A stretch of DNA of 64,000 nucleotides from Shinisaurus crocodilurus (lineage: Eukaryota > Chordata > Lepidosauria > Squamata > Shinisauridae), in assembly GCA_021292165.1 (NCBI GenBank), contig CM037877.1:160599871-160663870 (forward strand), read 5' to 3'. Below the pieces are notes generated by a model. The model was not told the DNA's origin, searched no databases, and was given only the letters and a program-made list of their open reading frames with translations. Shown here piece by piece: positions 22,430 to 33,565 of this stretch (position 1 is the stretch's first letter; each line of letters opens with the position of its first letter). Made by a program: the position numbers and the translations under genes.

Positions 22430-23775
22430 TAGGGTGGCCATGTGTTCTATTTACAGAGAACAGTGTTCCATTTGAAGGCCTGTTAGACGGAAGCCCTCTC
22501 TTGGATGGTGTGAAGAACTGTGGCCAGTCCTTTGATTCTGAATGAGAGATCAGAGGCTACAAACTGCTAGCCTTGATTCTGCCGTTCCCAAATCACCTAG
22601 CCTCAAAACCAGCCCTGGTCTCAGACACTGAAATTAGCACTGAACCAACAAATTAGGTAGGGAGATTTCATAGATTTCATAGATCATAGAGTTGGAAGGA
22701 GCCTACAAGGCTATCGAGTCCAACCCCCTGCTCAATGCAGGAAACTAGAGGAGGGGTCTCCCATTCAAGTAATAACCAGGCCTGACCCTGCTTAGCTTTC
22801 CACACTCAGACAAGCTGAGCCAGCATAAGCCAGATAAGGGAAGTGAAATTGACAGAATGGAATACCTTTGTTACACACAGCCAGAACTACAAAAAAACAG
22901 AACTAAATCTCACACTAGAGTACCCAGGCACTTACACATTAGCTTGGGGGTTGCTTTTCCTGGGACTTGCCTCAGCCACAGTCCCCGCTCTGCACTTCCT
23001 CGTGTCCAGAACAACAACAAAACCCAGAAGTCACAGCTGACCGTATCAATTTTCTCCCTCCCCTCCCCTTGGTAGCCCGACTGTCACTTGGCCATTCAGG
23101 ATGAATTTCAACTGGGCTAGGCAGGGGAGGGGGGTGGCTCCTAGGTGTCAGGAGGGTGAATTCCTGACCATAACTAGGGTGCTTGGGGAACATTTGCATG
23201 AGAATACATCGTCGTAGTCTCTGAGGGAGACACAGAGCCTTCAGGAGAAACTAAGTACATTTGCAGGAGATTCCCAGCCTCCAGTTGAGATTACCCTTAT
23301 TTACATGTGTGTGGTGGGGAAGGACACAGAGGCCCTGTATTCTTTTCTTCACAGATGGGCTGTCCAGTCAAGGTTTGGTTAAAAGATAAAGAAGAATGAT
23401 GAGAACAGAGCACTGGGCCATGAAGTAGTCCATCCACAGTTAGCACCTGGACAACAGCTGACTGAGCAAGGCACACAGGTCGCCCAGTCTTCCCTACTAC
23501 AGCAAGCTGTATTGTATTTCTATTTAAATTATGGTAATTATTTCTGAATTTTTTATTTAATCTATTTCTTAATCACTACTGCACTCAATGAGTGCTTGAG
23601 CTAATCAATAATAAACCCATAACAAAATTAAATACAACCATTCCAAACAAAAACAAAACTGACAAAAAAACATACAGCTATTCTGTACATATGCAAACTG
23701 CTACCCTCTTTTGCCCCTTCTTTTGGTGATGCATTCCCTCTTCCTCTTTTTGGCTGTGCAGAAGTGGCCACTCTA
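22430..23775 (+). mobile_element. TAGGGTGG-family element split by other insertions
   Basis: The left end TAGGGTGGCCATGTG is at 22430. The rest of the family sequence resumes near 23350 (GGGCTGTCCAGTCAAGG, TCGCACCTGG-like GTTAGCACCTGG) and ends CCACTCTA at 23775. A 5S-headed SINE and about 650 bp of other DNA lie between. That both parts are one copy is inferred from order and orientation. A further AT-rich interruption lies about 23545-23670. Confidence 0.5.
22663..22836 (-). mobile_element. 5S rRNA-headed SINE with CR1-like tail
   Basis: On the minus strand, 22817-22755 matches 5S rRNA from about base 35 to 95, including the internal promoter box A (GAAAGCTAAGCAGGG) and box C (ACTTGAATGGGAGACC, one change from the usual ACTTGGATGGGAGACC). 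The tail has GGGGGTTGGACTCGATAGCC and ends in GAAATCTAT repeats. Confidence 0.85.
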
Positions 23776-24179
23776 GGGAGAAGCACATGCAAACAACAGT
23801 TGCAGCATGTGAAATACAGTGGAACTTTATTTTAAATTTATACCGATGGGGCCACCTTCCCCTTCGCATATGGATCCATCTGCAGCAGTTTTTGTTATTT
23901 GAACTTTATTTGGGGATGGTTGGAGTGGGGGCTACAGTGACCATGAAAATGAAAGTCGGAAGAAAGCATAGAGCTCAAAAAAGACTATAGTGACACAGAG
24001 CCACCACTTCCTGTTCCCACTTGAATGCTGCCATTTGGGTAGCAGGCCCATGATTCAGAAAGGGGGAGATAAATTATTTACCCCTCTTTGCCTGCCATTG
24101 GTCATGAGTTATCAAATGACCATGTTCAGAAATTGCTAATAAATATGCATTGTAATGGGGATCCCTTGGAAGGAAGAAT

Positions 24180-24310
24180 GTAAAGTGCTGTGCTGGATCA
24201 GACCAAAGGCCAGGTACAGCATCCTGTTTTCCACAGTGGCCAACCAGATGCCTCTGGGAAGCCCCAGAGCAGGACATGAGGACAAAGGCTCTATACCCTC
24301 TGTTCCCTGG
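24180..24310 (-). mobile_element. CR1-type LINE 3' end fragment
   Basis: Same 3' end family as 3047-3742 (CTGGATCAGACCAAAGGCC, CACAGTGGCCAACCAG in plus orientation). Only about 130 bases remain. Confidence 0.7.
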
Positions 24311-24329
24311 GTTGTTCAGTTATGAATCA

Positions 24330-24912
24330 CCAAAAAGAGGAAATGCATCACCAAAAAAGTGGACAAAAGAGAACAGATTTGCATAAAATTTGCAAATAGC
24401 TAATTCATATGTATAGAAGTAAATTCCAGCAGGCTGTACAGAGGTAGATGAGAGGGAGTGCAGGACCATTCCACCAGCCCTGCCATAATTAATTAATTTC
24501 CCCCCTCTTCCCTCCCCATTCCTTTTTCCTTGTGTGCTGTGTCTTTTTAGATTGTAAGCCTGTGGGCAGGGACTGTCTTGTTTAATTGATTATGTGTAAG
24601 CCGCTCTGGGAGCCTTTTTGGCTGAAGGAGCGGCATAAAAATATTTCAAATAAATAAATAAATTTAGAAATAATGATTATACTTTAAATAGAAGTACAGT
24701 ACATCTCACCATAGTGGAGGAGATTGTAACCAGGTGACCTGTGGGCCTTTCTCAGTCTGCTGTCCAGGTGCTGTTGTTGGGCCACTTCAAGGTCCAGCTC
24801 TTCCTCTGGTAGTTCGTTACCTTTATACCGGACTTGGACTGGGCAATCCTTCAAATAGAGGATGCCTTCAAAATAGAGGACTGTCCTCCATAAAAGACAC
24901 ATGGCCACCCTA
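24330..24912 (-). mobile_element. TAGGGTGG-family element with a LINE inserted
   Basis: The minus-strand terminus is GGCCACCCTA at 24912. Family words include GAGGACTGTCCTC, GGACTTGGACTGGGCA, CAGGTGACCTGTGGGCC and AATTTGCATAA-like sequence. The LINE end at 24428-24664 interrupts it. Confidence 0.65.
24428..24664 (+). mobile_element. LINE 3' end inserted in the TIR element
   Basis: Words GATTGTAAGCCTGTGGGCAG, TAAGCCGCTCTGGGAGCC and GCGGCATAAAAAT precede an (AAAT)n tail. TAAATT appears at both junctions, a probable short TSD. No coding sequence remains. Confidence 0.6.
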
Positions 24913-25017
24913 CTGTTCCCTGGCAATTGATATTCTGAAGCATGATGGCTGTCGTAAATCTGTCCAGTACGAAGATAAGCCGTTGTCGTAATCACAGTCC
25001 AAGGGTCAAAGCCAAAA

Positions 25018-25210
25018 TATTTATTTATTTATTTGTTTGTTACATTTATGGATCGCCCATCTGGCCAGCAAAATGGCCACTCTGGGTGATGTACACATGA
25101 TAAAATACAGAATAAAATACATTTAAAACAGTATAAAATTTTAAAACCTTAGCCGACCCCATATTCCCGCCTGAACAGCAGAGATATGTCTGAAAAGCAG
25201 TAAACAGAAA
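25018..25210 (-). mobile_element. L2-like LINE 3' end
   Basis: The (TTTA)n tail, GATCGCCCATCTGGCC and CTGGGTGATGTACA words, and the C-terminal coding remnant (RREYGVG on the minus strand near 25150) match 36805-37329. Truncated and fused to unrelated sequence beyond 25210. Confidence 0.75.
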
Positions 25211-25461
25211 CCAGTTCAGGAGCAGGCAAAAGCGTTGTCAAGGTCGTTCTGAGGTTCAAAGGCATAAGTCTGAGTTCAGGGGTGTCAAGGCGTCTGGCTT
25301 TAGCTGTAGTAACGAACAATTGCTTCCAGCATCTGAGTGTGTTTGGGACCTGCCTTTTGAGCAGGCGCTGATTGGTAAGGCTGCCCAGCTGGGTCAGGCT
25401 GCACGTAGCCTGGTCCCACCCCAAACACACTCCGGCACGGCTGGTCTCTGTCTGACCTACT

Positions 25462-25560
25462 GGAGGCACAACACTGCCTCTGATTCTCAAGGTAGCATGT
25501 AGCCATCATGACTGGTGGTCATTGATAGCCTCATTGTCCATGAAAGAAGATGCTGTAGCG
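25462..25560 (-). mobile_element. CR1-type LINE 3' fragment
   Basis: GGTAGCATGTAGCCATCATGACTGG and CATTGATAGCC words match the interior of the 3047-3742 element. Confidence 0.65.
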
Positions 25561-26500
25561 GTTTGGGGGGAAGACCTCAGAGTGAACTGCGTACAAGTGA
25601 ACGTGAGAAGAAAAGGCCTTTTTTTTTTTTTAATGACAAAAGGCAATCATTTTGTTTGTCCTCCCTCAACATAACCTACAATTACTTCAGGTATCATCAA
25701 CTGTGATGTGTTGCAGTTAATATTTACTTTTCTGTATTGCAGTTCTTTTTTTTTTTTTTTTAATGTGATATACTGTTTCATTCTGAAACACTCATAAGGA
25801 CAGGTGAATATTTTATACATCTATAAGACCAGGCCCTCCACGAGGAACTAGCATGGGACCACTGACTCTAGCAGTGCTCTCATGACTGATCTGTGCCAGC
25901 TGGGGACCTGATATGCCAAAATGTATGTGTGTAAGAGAGTGCATGTGAGCTTCTGGTTTATTTATTTAGTGCCTTAAAGAAGCTATTTGTGCTTGACTAT
26001 CAGGAGATAAGTACCCTGGCTGTGTGCAATTCTGACAGCATGGATGTGTTACCTCTGTGGTGGAGGCCAGAAAAGCAGTGGCTGTCTAGTTATAATTAGA
26101 GCTGTGTGCAAATGGCCTCTCAAAATTATCCACCCTATTTGTGGGCAGAGAAATTTATCCAGGGGGAGGAGAAATTCCCAACAGTTTCTCACTGTAGGAC
26201 TCATCATTGGCAGGGGTTGTAGCACAGCTTCTTTCTTTTTCCCCTCAGGGTTTTGTGTCTGTGTGCAAGCAGGAACAGCATTGGCTGTGTTGGCAGCCTG
26301 GCCGCCATTTTGCATCCTCCATGATGCAGGTGTGAGCAGGGCAGTGTTGTGTCTAGCTCCGGGGAAGAGGTGGAGCTAGTGTGCCAATTTTCTGAAAGTT
26401 TTCTTCCCCCATGAAAGCGGCTTCTATTGTTCTACCTCATTCTCAGGGTGTTTTATAATCTATTTCTGTGACGTTTTAGAGCTTACTTAATCACTGCAAG
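25560..26500. other. No recognised feature
   Basis: Contains poly-T runs at about 25619 and 25747 and no recognised repeat. The 111- and 88-codon frames at 26044-26379 overlap on opposite strands and show no family signal. Confidence 0.45.
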
Positions 26501-26559
26501 GTGGCCAAGCGTGCTGTGTGTGTTTTATCTTTGTATTACACATCTCCATCGCTCTGCAG

Positions 26560-26739
26560 CCTCCCAGGCTGCCAGCGCTTCTGATCTGAAAAAGCCCGAT
26601 GGGAGGAATTACCTCATGAGCTCTTCCCCTGGGCTTTAACTGAAGTGCAGGAAGCCAAGGAGGCTGCCGGCTGCCAGAGAAGATTGTACGATGAAAGACA
26701 GGACACTCATGCACACTCCTCACCAACTTCATAAGGAAG
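26560..26739 (+). other. Candidate 5' exon with splice-like borders
   Basis: A pyrimidine-rich tract ending CTCTGCAG precedes 26560, and GGAAG|GTAAGC follows 26739, close to consensus acceptor and donor. All three frames stop within the first 85 bases. An ATG at 26691, however, opens a 16-codon frame that runs into the donor, as in a 5' UTR exon with the first coding codons. I do not recognise the peptide. Both sites could be chance. Confidence 0.2.
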
Positions 26740-27699
26740 GTAAGCACAAGAATCCCAAAACCAACCCATGAGCATTTCTCCAACATTTTCTTCTCCTTTT
26801 AATTTATTTTTGAAAGCAATTTCTTTTCTGTTAAATTGAATGAGAATCACCCCCCAAAAAAACTGTGGTAGAAATTTTTGGCACAGTGCTAGTTATCATA
26901 CCAGGAACCAGGGCTGGCTCAAGACATTGTGCCACCTGACGTGAAAGACAAGATGCAGCACCCCTCCCCCCAATTCCATGTACAAAAGGTGAGCACACTG
27001 GCAGCTGAATCTTACTTCGGTATTGGAGATGGGACAGATCCTCTACTGCACTTGCGGGTCAGCAGGCTAGCTTTAGGGGCAAGGGGCACGTCACGCGGAA
27101 CACACAGCTCTGTTCACTCTCTCCCCGTCAGCATCTGCCACCTGAGGCGGCTACCTCATTCTGCTTCATGGCAGGGCTGGCCCCTGCTGGGAGCACTCTG
27201 TTTATACCCAATTCACCTCCTCATCTACCAATGGCTGTGCTATAACATGGCAGGGAAAGTAGCCACCCTATCCAGACCGTACTCCCATTCCCACAAATTG
27301 TGACCAATAAAGGCAAAACACACCATTGGCTCTGCCCCAGTGGGAAAGGTGAGGGAAGGCAGCTCTGTTGAGAGTCTAGATCTATCTTCTCTTCTTTGTC
27401 TATAATGATCTTCCTTGGAATCCTCACTCTAGGCATGCCATTCTTTTAGTTAAGATAATTCTGTGGGTGCCCCTTTTCAGCTCCAAATCAACGGTATGTC
27501 TCTTCACTTGACATCTGACTCTTCTCTCATTTTACACTTAAGAGCGCCCTTCCCTTTTCTCCCAAATGTGTCTTGAGTTTATTTTTAATTTGTAAGACTG
27601 CGAGCAGCAGGGCCTGCGTTATTTTTAACTTCATATATTGCCTAGCCATTTTAGGCATCATCGTCATCATCCTGTGGACAGTTTCAGTTGTGGGCCTTA

Positions 27700-28015
27700 G
27701 GAAGCTTCCTTATTTGGGATCAGACTAATAGATCACCTAGGCTAGTGCTGCCTACACAGCAGTGGCTAGTCACTCCAATGTCAGTGGGGCTGGTATATCC
27801 ACTCCGGGCTTCAGTCTAAATTTTTAAGGAGCTATCCATGGTGCTGAACCAAATTTTGGGTTGTTGGGTTCAGTGCCATGGATAGCTCCTTAAAAGTTCA
27901 GACTGAAACCCGGAGTGGATACACCACCCCACTGACATTGGAGTGACCAGCCTTCACTGTACCATGACTGGCAGTGGGTCTCCAGGGTCCCAGACACAGG
28001 ATCTTCCACACAGCC
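27700..28015 (-). mobile_element. tRNA-headed SINE fragment split by a foldback MITE
   Basis: 27715-27755 (GATCAGACTAATAGATCACC) and 27960-28010 (ATGACTGGCAGTGGGTCTCC) match consecutive parts of the SINE at 39285-39490 in minus orientation. The MITE lies between them. Confidence 0.5.
27760..27959. mobile_element. Foldback MITE, 200 bp
   Basis: Termini CAGTGGCTAGTCACTCCAAT and ATTGGAGTGACCAGCCTTCA invert each other. Inner arms carry GAGCTATCCATGG / CCATGGATAGCTC. Same family as 20947-21134. Confidence 0.75.
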
Positions 28016-28539
28016 TTGTAGCCAGGGTGGGACAAATGGGTGCACCACCACCGCTAGTAGAGCTGTGCTTTGCCCCCACCAGGATTTTTTTTTGGGGGGG
28101 GGAATTGTCTTTTAAATTTATGACATGATAAACAATGAAAACCTCAATTTCAAGAGCTTGAAATGACAGCTTGTTTTAAGAACAGGAGTAATTTAAGAAT
28201 AAGACCCTCTGAAAACTTCAGTGAATAAGGCAGGCAGGGTGTGTACACAATTAAAGCCTCATCTGGAAGAGCCCCCCAAAGTCTGCTCACTCAAGCCTTT
28301 CCCTGACTGAGGGTGGATTTTCATGATCATGATCACCCTATAATTACTTAAGTGATCCTGAAAAAAACAGTCTATATAGTAACATGACCCTTGAAGAGTT
28401 ACGGTAAATATTAGGACTTTGTATTATGGGCTAGAGTTAGACTCCCCCCCTGGACTTTCCTTTGCTCTGCTTTTCAGTTTCAGTTGTGTGCTCTATCCAG
28501 CCAGCATTAAAGAAGCATGCAGGTATCATCGAGAGCACA

Positions 28540-28690
28540 TAATGCAGGCCACATGCTGAAGCTAAGCAGGTATGAGCCAGGTCAGTACTTGGATGGGTGA
28601 CTGCCTGGGCTGCCCACATCTGTTCTCCAGGGGGTTGGACTCGATGGCCTTATAGGCCCCTTCCAACTCTACTATTCTATGATTCTATGT
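28540..28690 (+). mobile_element. 5S-headed SINE, older copy, CR1 tail
   Basis: 5S rRNA-like words CTGAAGCTAAGCAGG, GTCAGTACTTGGATGGG and GACTGCCTGGG are followed by GGGGGTTGGACTCGATGGCC and ATTCTATG repeats identical to the CR1 3' end. It keeps more of the downstream 5S sequence than the younger copies. Confidence 0.75.
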
Positions 28691-29239
28691 TTATTTGCTA
28701 GTAGTAAGAGTTTGTTTATTCTGCAGTTATTATGATGAGTAGAGCTGGACTGGGTGCTTATTGCTAATGGGTGAAATAAAGAGATGACTTAAAGGGATCT
28801 GAAAAAATATCTACCCTAAGTTACCCTTTACTCTTTTAAAGTACCCACTATACTCATAACATAGTGGCTCTCACTCTGTTTCTAAACCTGTTTTTTTGTA
28901 TTGGTGTTGTCATGATACAAGGTTAAAAGTGAATTTTTTTTGAGAAAACAGGCTCCATACTAGTTTTTAAATTCTTAGTTTCAGCATAAACTAATTTGTT
29001 TGTTTTACCCCTTTTGGTATCCCCTTGTTCACTGTATCCTTAACATCCTTTTTTCTTATGGAACAAAAAAAAAATATGCCAGTCATTTAATTCCTTTTTA
29101 AATATAATTTTTATAATTATAATTTTATAATATAAATTGTGAATTTCAAAAAGTTATAACAAAACAAAAAACCTTAAACAATAAAGAAAACAAAAAAAAG
29201 GAAAGGAAAAAAAGAAAAAAGCAAAGAAAAATAGTTTAC

Positions 29240-30176
29240 ATTTCATGAAGGTTAGGTATATCAGTTACAATAAATACATACAAAGCTTATGTGCCTATGT
29301 ATTACATGTATATAAGGGAAAATACTACTGCTAATAGAAGTAGTTATGCATAAGCTTCAACAAAGGCAAGCCAAATATCCCTATATTTATCCACGTGTAG
29401 GTGGCATCTAAATACCACCCGTTCAAAGATTGAAAGAGTCAATAGGTCCTCAATCCATTGCATTATCGAGGGTGGCCATTTATCCTTCCAGTGCTGTAAT
29501 ATCAGTCTTTTAGCTGTCATAAGGGCGCGGAAGATCCATTTACATTGACTTTGCGTTAGATTCCAAGAAGCGGGTAGATAGTTAAGTGGAACATGTACAT
29601 CTGTAAATATTTAAGAGTTTTCCAGTACAAATTTATCCATATTATAACCTCCTCCCAAAAGGAGGCAGATATTGGGCATTGCCAAAACATACGGGTGAAG
29701 GAGGCATTAGCTGTATCAGACCTCCAGCAGACTTAGCCAGGCCTTTATTAAGAAGGTGTTGTGGCTTCCAATATACATGGAACAGAAGCTTTTGCTGGAT
29801 AAGATGTAACCTAAGATCCATTGACACTTCCAAAATGAATGCTAATGCAACATTACATTGGTTAATCAAAATAGGCCATTCTAATTCATTGTCCCATTCT
29901 TGCTCAAGACCCTGTGTATCATATTTATTCACCAACAATAAGTATTTATACAACCATATCATAGGTTGATTTGTCTGATCAGCATTATTCTAAAAACAGA
30001 GGAGAATCTGAAGTCGCAAAAGCTGCAGGGCCAAACCTAGATTCTAACAAATGTTTCAGTTGAAGATATTGCCATTCAGCTGTTGCAGGCAGGTCATATT
30101 TAGCACAAAGAGTGGAAAATGAGAGAAAGTTATCATCAGGTAGTTGATCCAGGGGGGGGGGGCTGCTTAAGTCCAC
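29240..30176 (-). mobile_element. L1 LINE ORF2 C-terminal remnant
   Basis: Read on the minus strand from 30176: LPDDNFLSFSTLCAKYDLP and WQYLQLKHLLES (L1 post-RT region), then LIQQKLLFHVYWKPQHLLNK, then, after a frameshift near 29720, the C-terminal block CWRSDTANASFTRMFWQCP. That block is the L1 cysteine-rich segment, with its second cysteine changed to serine. The downstream part (29340-29560) encodes TAKRLILQHWKDKWPPS-like sequence. Several frameshifts and stops. The 3' UTR is A/T-rich and ends unclearly around 29100-29240. Confidence 0.75.
29642..29962 (-). pseudogene. L1 ORF2 fragment
   Basis: A 106-codon open piece of the L1 remnant. Residues about 45-75 hold the LHLIQQKLLFHVYWKPQHLL segment typical of the region before the L1 C-terminal cysteine block. 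The frame leaves the L1 reading near residue 80. A neighbouring frame at 29985-30176 is the immediately preceding part. Confidence 0.65.
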
Positions 30177-30473
30177 CGTATTTAATTCCTGGTGTTCATA
30201 CTAAATTTCCTGCTAACTTGACCTTTACATAGCCCATTATGTAAGTTAACACACTCTGCATGGAGGAGGGGTGAGGGGGAAGGTCACTGCCTTTCCCTTT
30301 CCATGGCCTGGCCCTCACATCCTCTTCACCAGCGAGTGTGTGTGACGGGGATTGGCTGGTGCTATGTGCCTCCCCCCCAAAATGCCCCGCCTAGAAATGT
30401 GGCTGCCCCACCTAACAAGGCAGGCTGGCTACGGTGCTGCTTCTACATTACCTTGCTACTTGACCTTTTAACT

Positions 30474-30770
30474 CAGGGGTGGGGAACTTCAGGTCTGGGG
30501 GCTAAATCAGGCCCTTCCCCTGGTGCCACCCACTTCACCCCACCAGAGCGTTTGGTGGTTTCCCAACTTTTGTGCAGGTTTTTTCCCCCCATTCTAAAAG
30601 GTGAAATGCCTCTCCTAAGACTTAATGGCAGTAAGAGCTTTAAACTACAATATGCTGTATTTTATTATTATTATTTTGGCCCCGTCTCCTTTGCCTTTGG
30701 CCTCACCCACCACTGGAATGTGCCCCCTGAAAACTTCTCTAAAACTGAATTCGGCCCTTGGGATGACAGA
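30474..30770. mobile_element. Non-autonomous hAT-type element
   Basis: It starts CAGGGGTGGGGAACTTCAGG and contains the family words AGGTGAAATGCCTCTCC, GGCAGTAAGAGCTTTAAAC, AACTGAATTCGGCCCTTGGG. The right TIR is eroded beyond 30770. Family of 10135-10500 and 33223-33565. Confidence 0.7.
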
Positions 30771-30829
30771 GGTAGGGATGTTCACGTATCTTGGGGAGGC
30801 CCAGCCCTGCCTTGCCTCTCCTCTCCATG

Positions 30830-31080
30830 GCGCCCCCCGCCACTCGATTCTCAGTGGCGCGGAGCGATTCTCCGCGCCGCTCGAGCCGCCCACGCCAGTC
30901 GCAACAGTCTCGTCATGTCACTTCCGGCTGGCCAGAAGTGACGCGCTAGGACCCCGCACTGCGTATTTTCTGTAGAAACCAGGGCAACAGGGTTGTTAAG
31001 GGCTGGTTTCTACGGAAAATACGCAGCGTGGGGTCCCAGCGCGTCAGCGTGGAGTCCTGGCGCGTCACTTCTGGCTTTTT
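30830..31080. promoter_or_regulatory. GC-rich palindromic segment
   Basis: CpG density is raised. Arms 30939-30980 and 31005-31046 are inverted copies (about 37 of 42 match) around a 24-bp loop. Flanking copies of a TCACTTC(C/T)GG word occur at 30918 and 31066. It resembles the 1740-2110 island in composition and motif, so a shared GC-rich foldback family is more likely than two independent promoters. Confidence 0.45.
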
Positions 31081-31084
31081 TTGG

Positions 31085-33070
31085 GGGGGCAATTTTCAGC
31101 ACCACTCTAGATGGGAGGAGTTTGACTGCTGCTTCCTCTCCCTCTGATGAATTAACTGCAGGGTTCCTGGACATCTCCACCCAGACTACTCCAGGTGACA
31201 TAATGACATATGGAAAGTGTGGGATGGGGTGGAGCTCCCCCTCCACCCTGGAGGCGCCATTGACACCTGGAGAAAACTTTGTGGATGTAAATCTGCCACT
31301 GGCAGTGTCCTCAGTGGCAGTAGACGGTGGAGGGTTCCTGTTCCGAGGGTAGGTCAGGGTGGTTCAGAGCTGGCTTTGGATTAACTGTATCCAAAGGCCT
31401 CCGTCCAAGGGGACCCTCAGCTACGTGAGCCTGGAGCTGGCACACTTAAGCCCTCTATTAGTTTCAGTGAGGGATTATTATTATTTTTTGAAAGATCCAC
31501 CCAGCTGGAATGCCTTGCAAAGCCACATGGCTGCATCTCCTGCCCTGGCTGAAATTCTTTCTAGGCTGCTTTAAGGGTGGACGGTTCAGATCCCTCTTAG
31601 GATAGGAATGCTCTATAAACAAACAAACAAATAAATAAATATCTTTAAAAAAAAACACCTGTTAATTTTAGTGGATTTACTAAAATTTTATGTTGATGTG
31701 CATTGTATGGGTTAGAGCTCCCCAGAGGTCTTTGGGACTCAAGTATGTGCTAATTGGTCACCTGAAGTCTGCCCATGATTGTTTCCTGGAGAATAACAAT
31801 AGATTCTGCCACTGAGATTCTGCTTGCTACTTCCACTGTGTCTCTCCCCAGCCTCCTCCAGCATATCATTTGGATTTTTCTCCATGGAGGAGATTGCGAC
31901 TGACCACCTCCAGTGTTTTGTACAGTCCACCTCTGCGATTTGGTTCTGTCCCACAGGTTTCAGTAGATGGAGTCATTTACTGAGGGGTAAACTAAAAAGA
32001 CAACACTGAGGAATTAAGCATGTAGAATGGAGATCTAAGAAACACCCTACTTTTTTTTTTAATGTACTTGAAAGCTTAGAAGTGATCCTTGCTTGCCCAA
32101 AGCATTGGCTCATACAAACATTATCACTGTACTATGATGGCTAAGTCCTCAAGCACTGGAAGTCTAAGATGGCACTGAACTCTGAGAGGTAGGTCAAAGA
32201 AATGCTAACACAAGCAGCCATAGAGTGGTTGCAATATAGGATGCGATGAAATCTGGGAAACTGTGAAAGCATTTGGGGTTGATACTTGGAGTTGTACGTG
32301 AACTAGATGCCACCTGAACCATATTGGAGGGAGAATTTTAGCTATAAACTCAGGAGTGTTTTGTATTATGCATGTTTCTTATACATATGTCCTATCTCTC
32401 CTCCTCCTCCTGTGACTTATTGAGTTATTTAATTCTATTTATTTTTACATTGTATTTTATTTTTTCAATCATGAGGTTGTGTGATGGGGAGCGAGGAGGA
32501 AAACGGTTGGGGGATTGAGGGAGAGAGGATATGGGGTTTGTTTATACAATTTAAAAAATTCAATATAACATTAATATCAACAAAAGATGGATACACATGA
32601 AACATGGATGAGATGCTTTTTACCTTCTAAGGGCTTCAAATGCAGGGTGCCATTTGTTTTTCTTAAAAAAAACAACGCTAAAATAATTTGTGTTGGCATA
32701 TGACCTTGCAATTATGAATTGTGCAAAACTGCTTGGGTAAAGATGATCCCTGAAGCCATGAGGGGTCCCAGACTTGTGATTCGTTTACCTCTAATATCAG
32801 AATCTACTGTCAGGTTGGAGATGGGTGCACTGAGAGGGAAAGGTCTTGCTGATTGCTACTTCTGCTGTTGGTCAGGGCCAAGTTTCTACTGCTGGGAAAG
32901 TTGGCTTCTAAGGTTTTATACCAACTTCATATTATATAGTAACATTAAATATTGGAGTTGTTTTTCAAGTGCAGTGGTGGAGAATTTTTTTTTTTAGGCT
33001 AGAATTATCTCCCCCCCCCCACTCTACAAACACAATACATATGATATGAAGAAGTTATGAAACCTTATAA
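31085..33070. other. Unassigned sequence
   Basis: An (AAAC/AAAT)n-type tail at 31617-31642 may end a worn plus-strand LINE or SINE. Otherwise no recognised feature. Confidence 0.4.
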
Positions 33071-33080
33071 GCTTCCAGAT

Positions 33081-33198
33081 CAGCCTTCTGGTGCCCTCCA
33101 GTTGTGTCAGACTACAACTCCCACCATCCCCAGCCAGCACGTGGGTGATGGGGGTTGTAGCCCAATGCTTCTGGAGGGTGCCGGACTGTGGAAGGCTG
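33081..33198. mobile_element. Palindromic MITE (GGAAGGCTG family)
   Basis: CAGCCTTCTGGTGCCCTCCA pairs with TGGAGGGTGCCGGACTG and GGAAGGCTG. The core CCCCAGCCAGCACGTGGG is short. No matching 8-bp flank. Confidence 0.7.
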
Positions 33199-33222
33199 GC
33201 CTAGGCTTTCCTAACAGGAAGG

Positions 33223-33565
33223 AAGGGGTAGGCAACCTTAGGCCCAGAGGTCAAATCTGGGCTCTCCTGGGGTCTCGGTCTGACCCTCCATGATTCCCTA
33301 TATGGCCACAGCCCCTTTTTCTGGCCAGCTTGCTTGGCGATTTCCCAGCTTTTGTGCTTCTAAAAAGTTGAAATGCCTCTCCCAAGGCTTAGTTACTGGC
33401 AGTAAGAGCTTTACGCTACAATATACTGTATTCATTTTATTTTGCAGGGGGTGTTTTGGTCCCACCACATTTGCCTTTGGCCCTGCACATCACTGGAATG
33501 TTACCCCCAAGAGCTTTTCTGAACTTGAATTCAGCCCTTGGGCTGAAAGAGGCTCCTCACCCCTA
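33223..33565. mobile_element. Non-autonomous hAT-type element
   Basis: Left AAGGGGTAGGCAACCTTAGG and right GGCTGAAAGAGGCTCCTCAC then CCCCTA are imperfect TIRs, with the terminal C/G pair mutated. The interior matches the 10135-10500 and 30474-30770 copies. It directly follows the MITE at 33081-33198. Confidence 0.7.

Noticed and set aside
30303..31352. 212- and 119-codon plus-strand frames
   Set aside because: They cross a hAT element and a GC-rich palindrome, so the coding appearance comes from composition and repeats.
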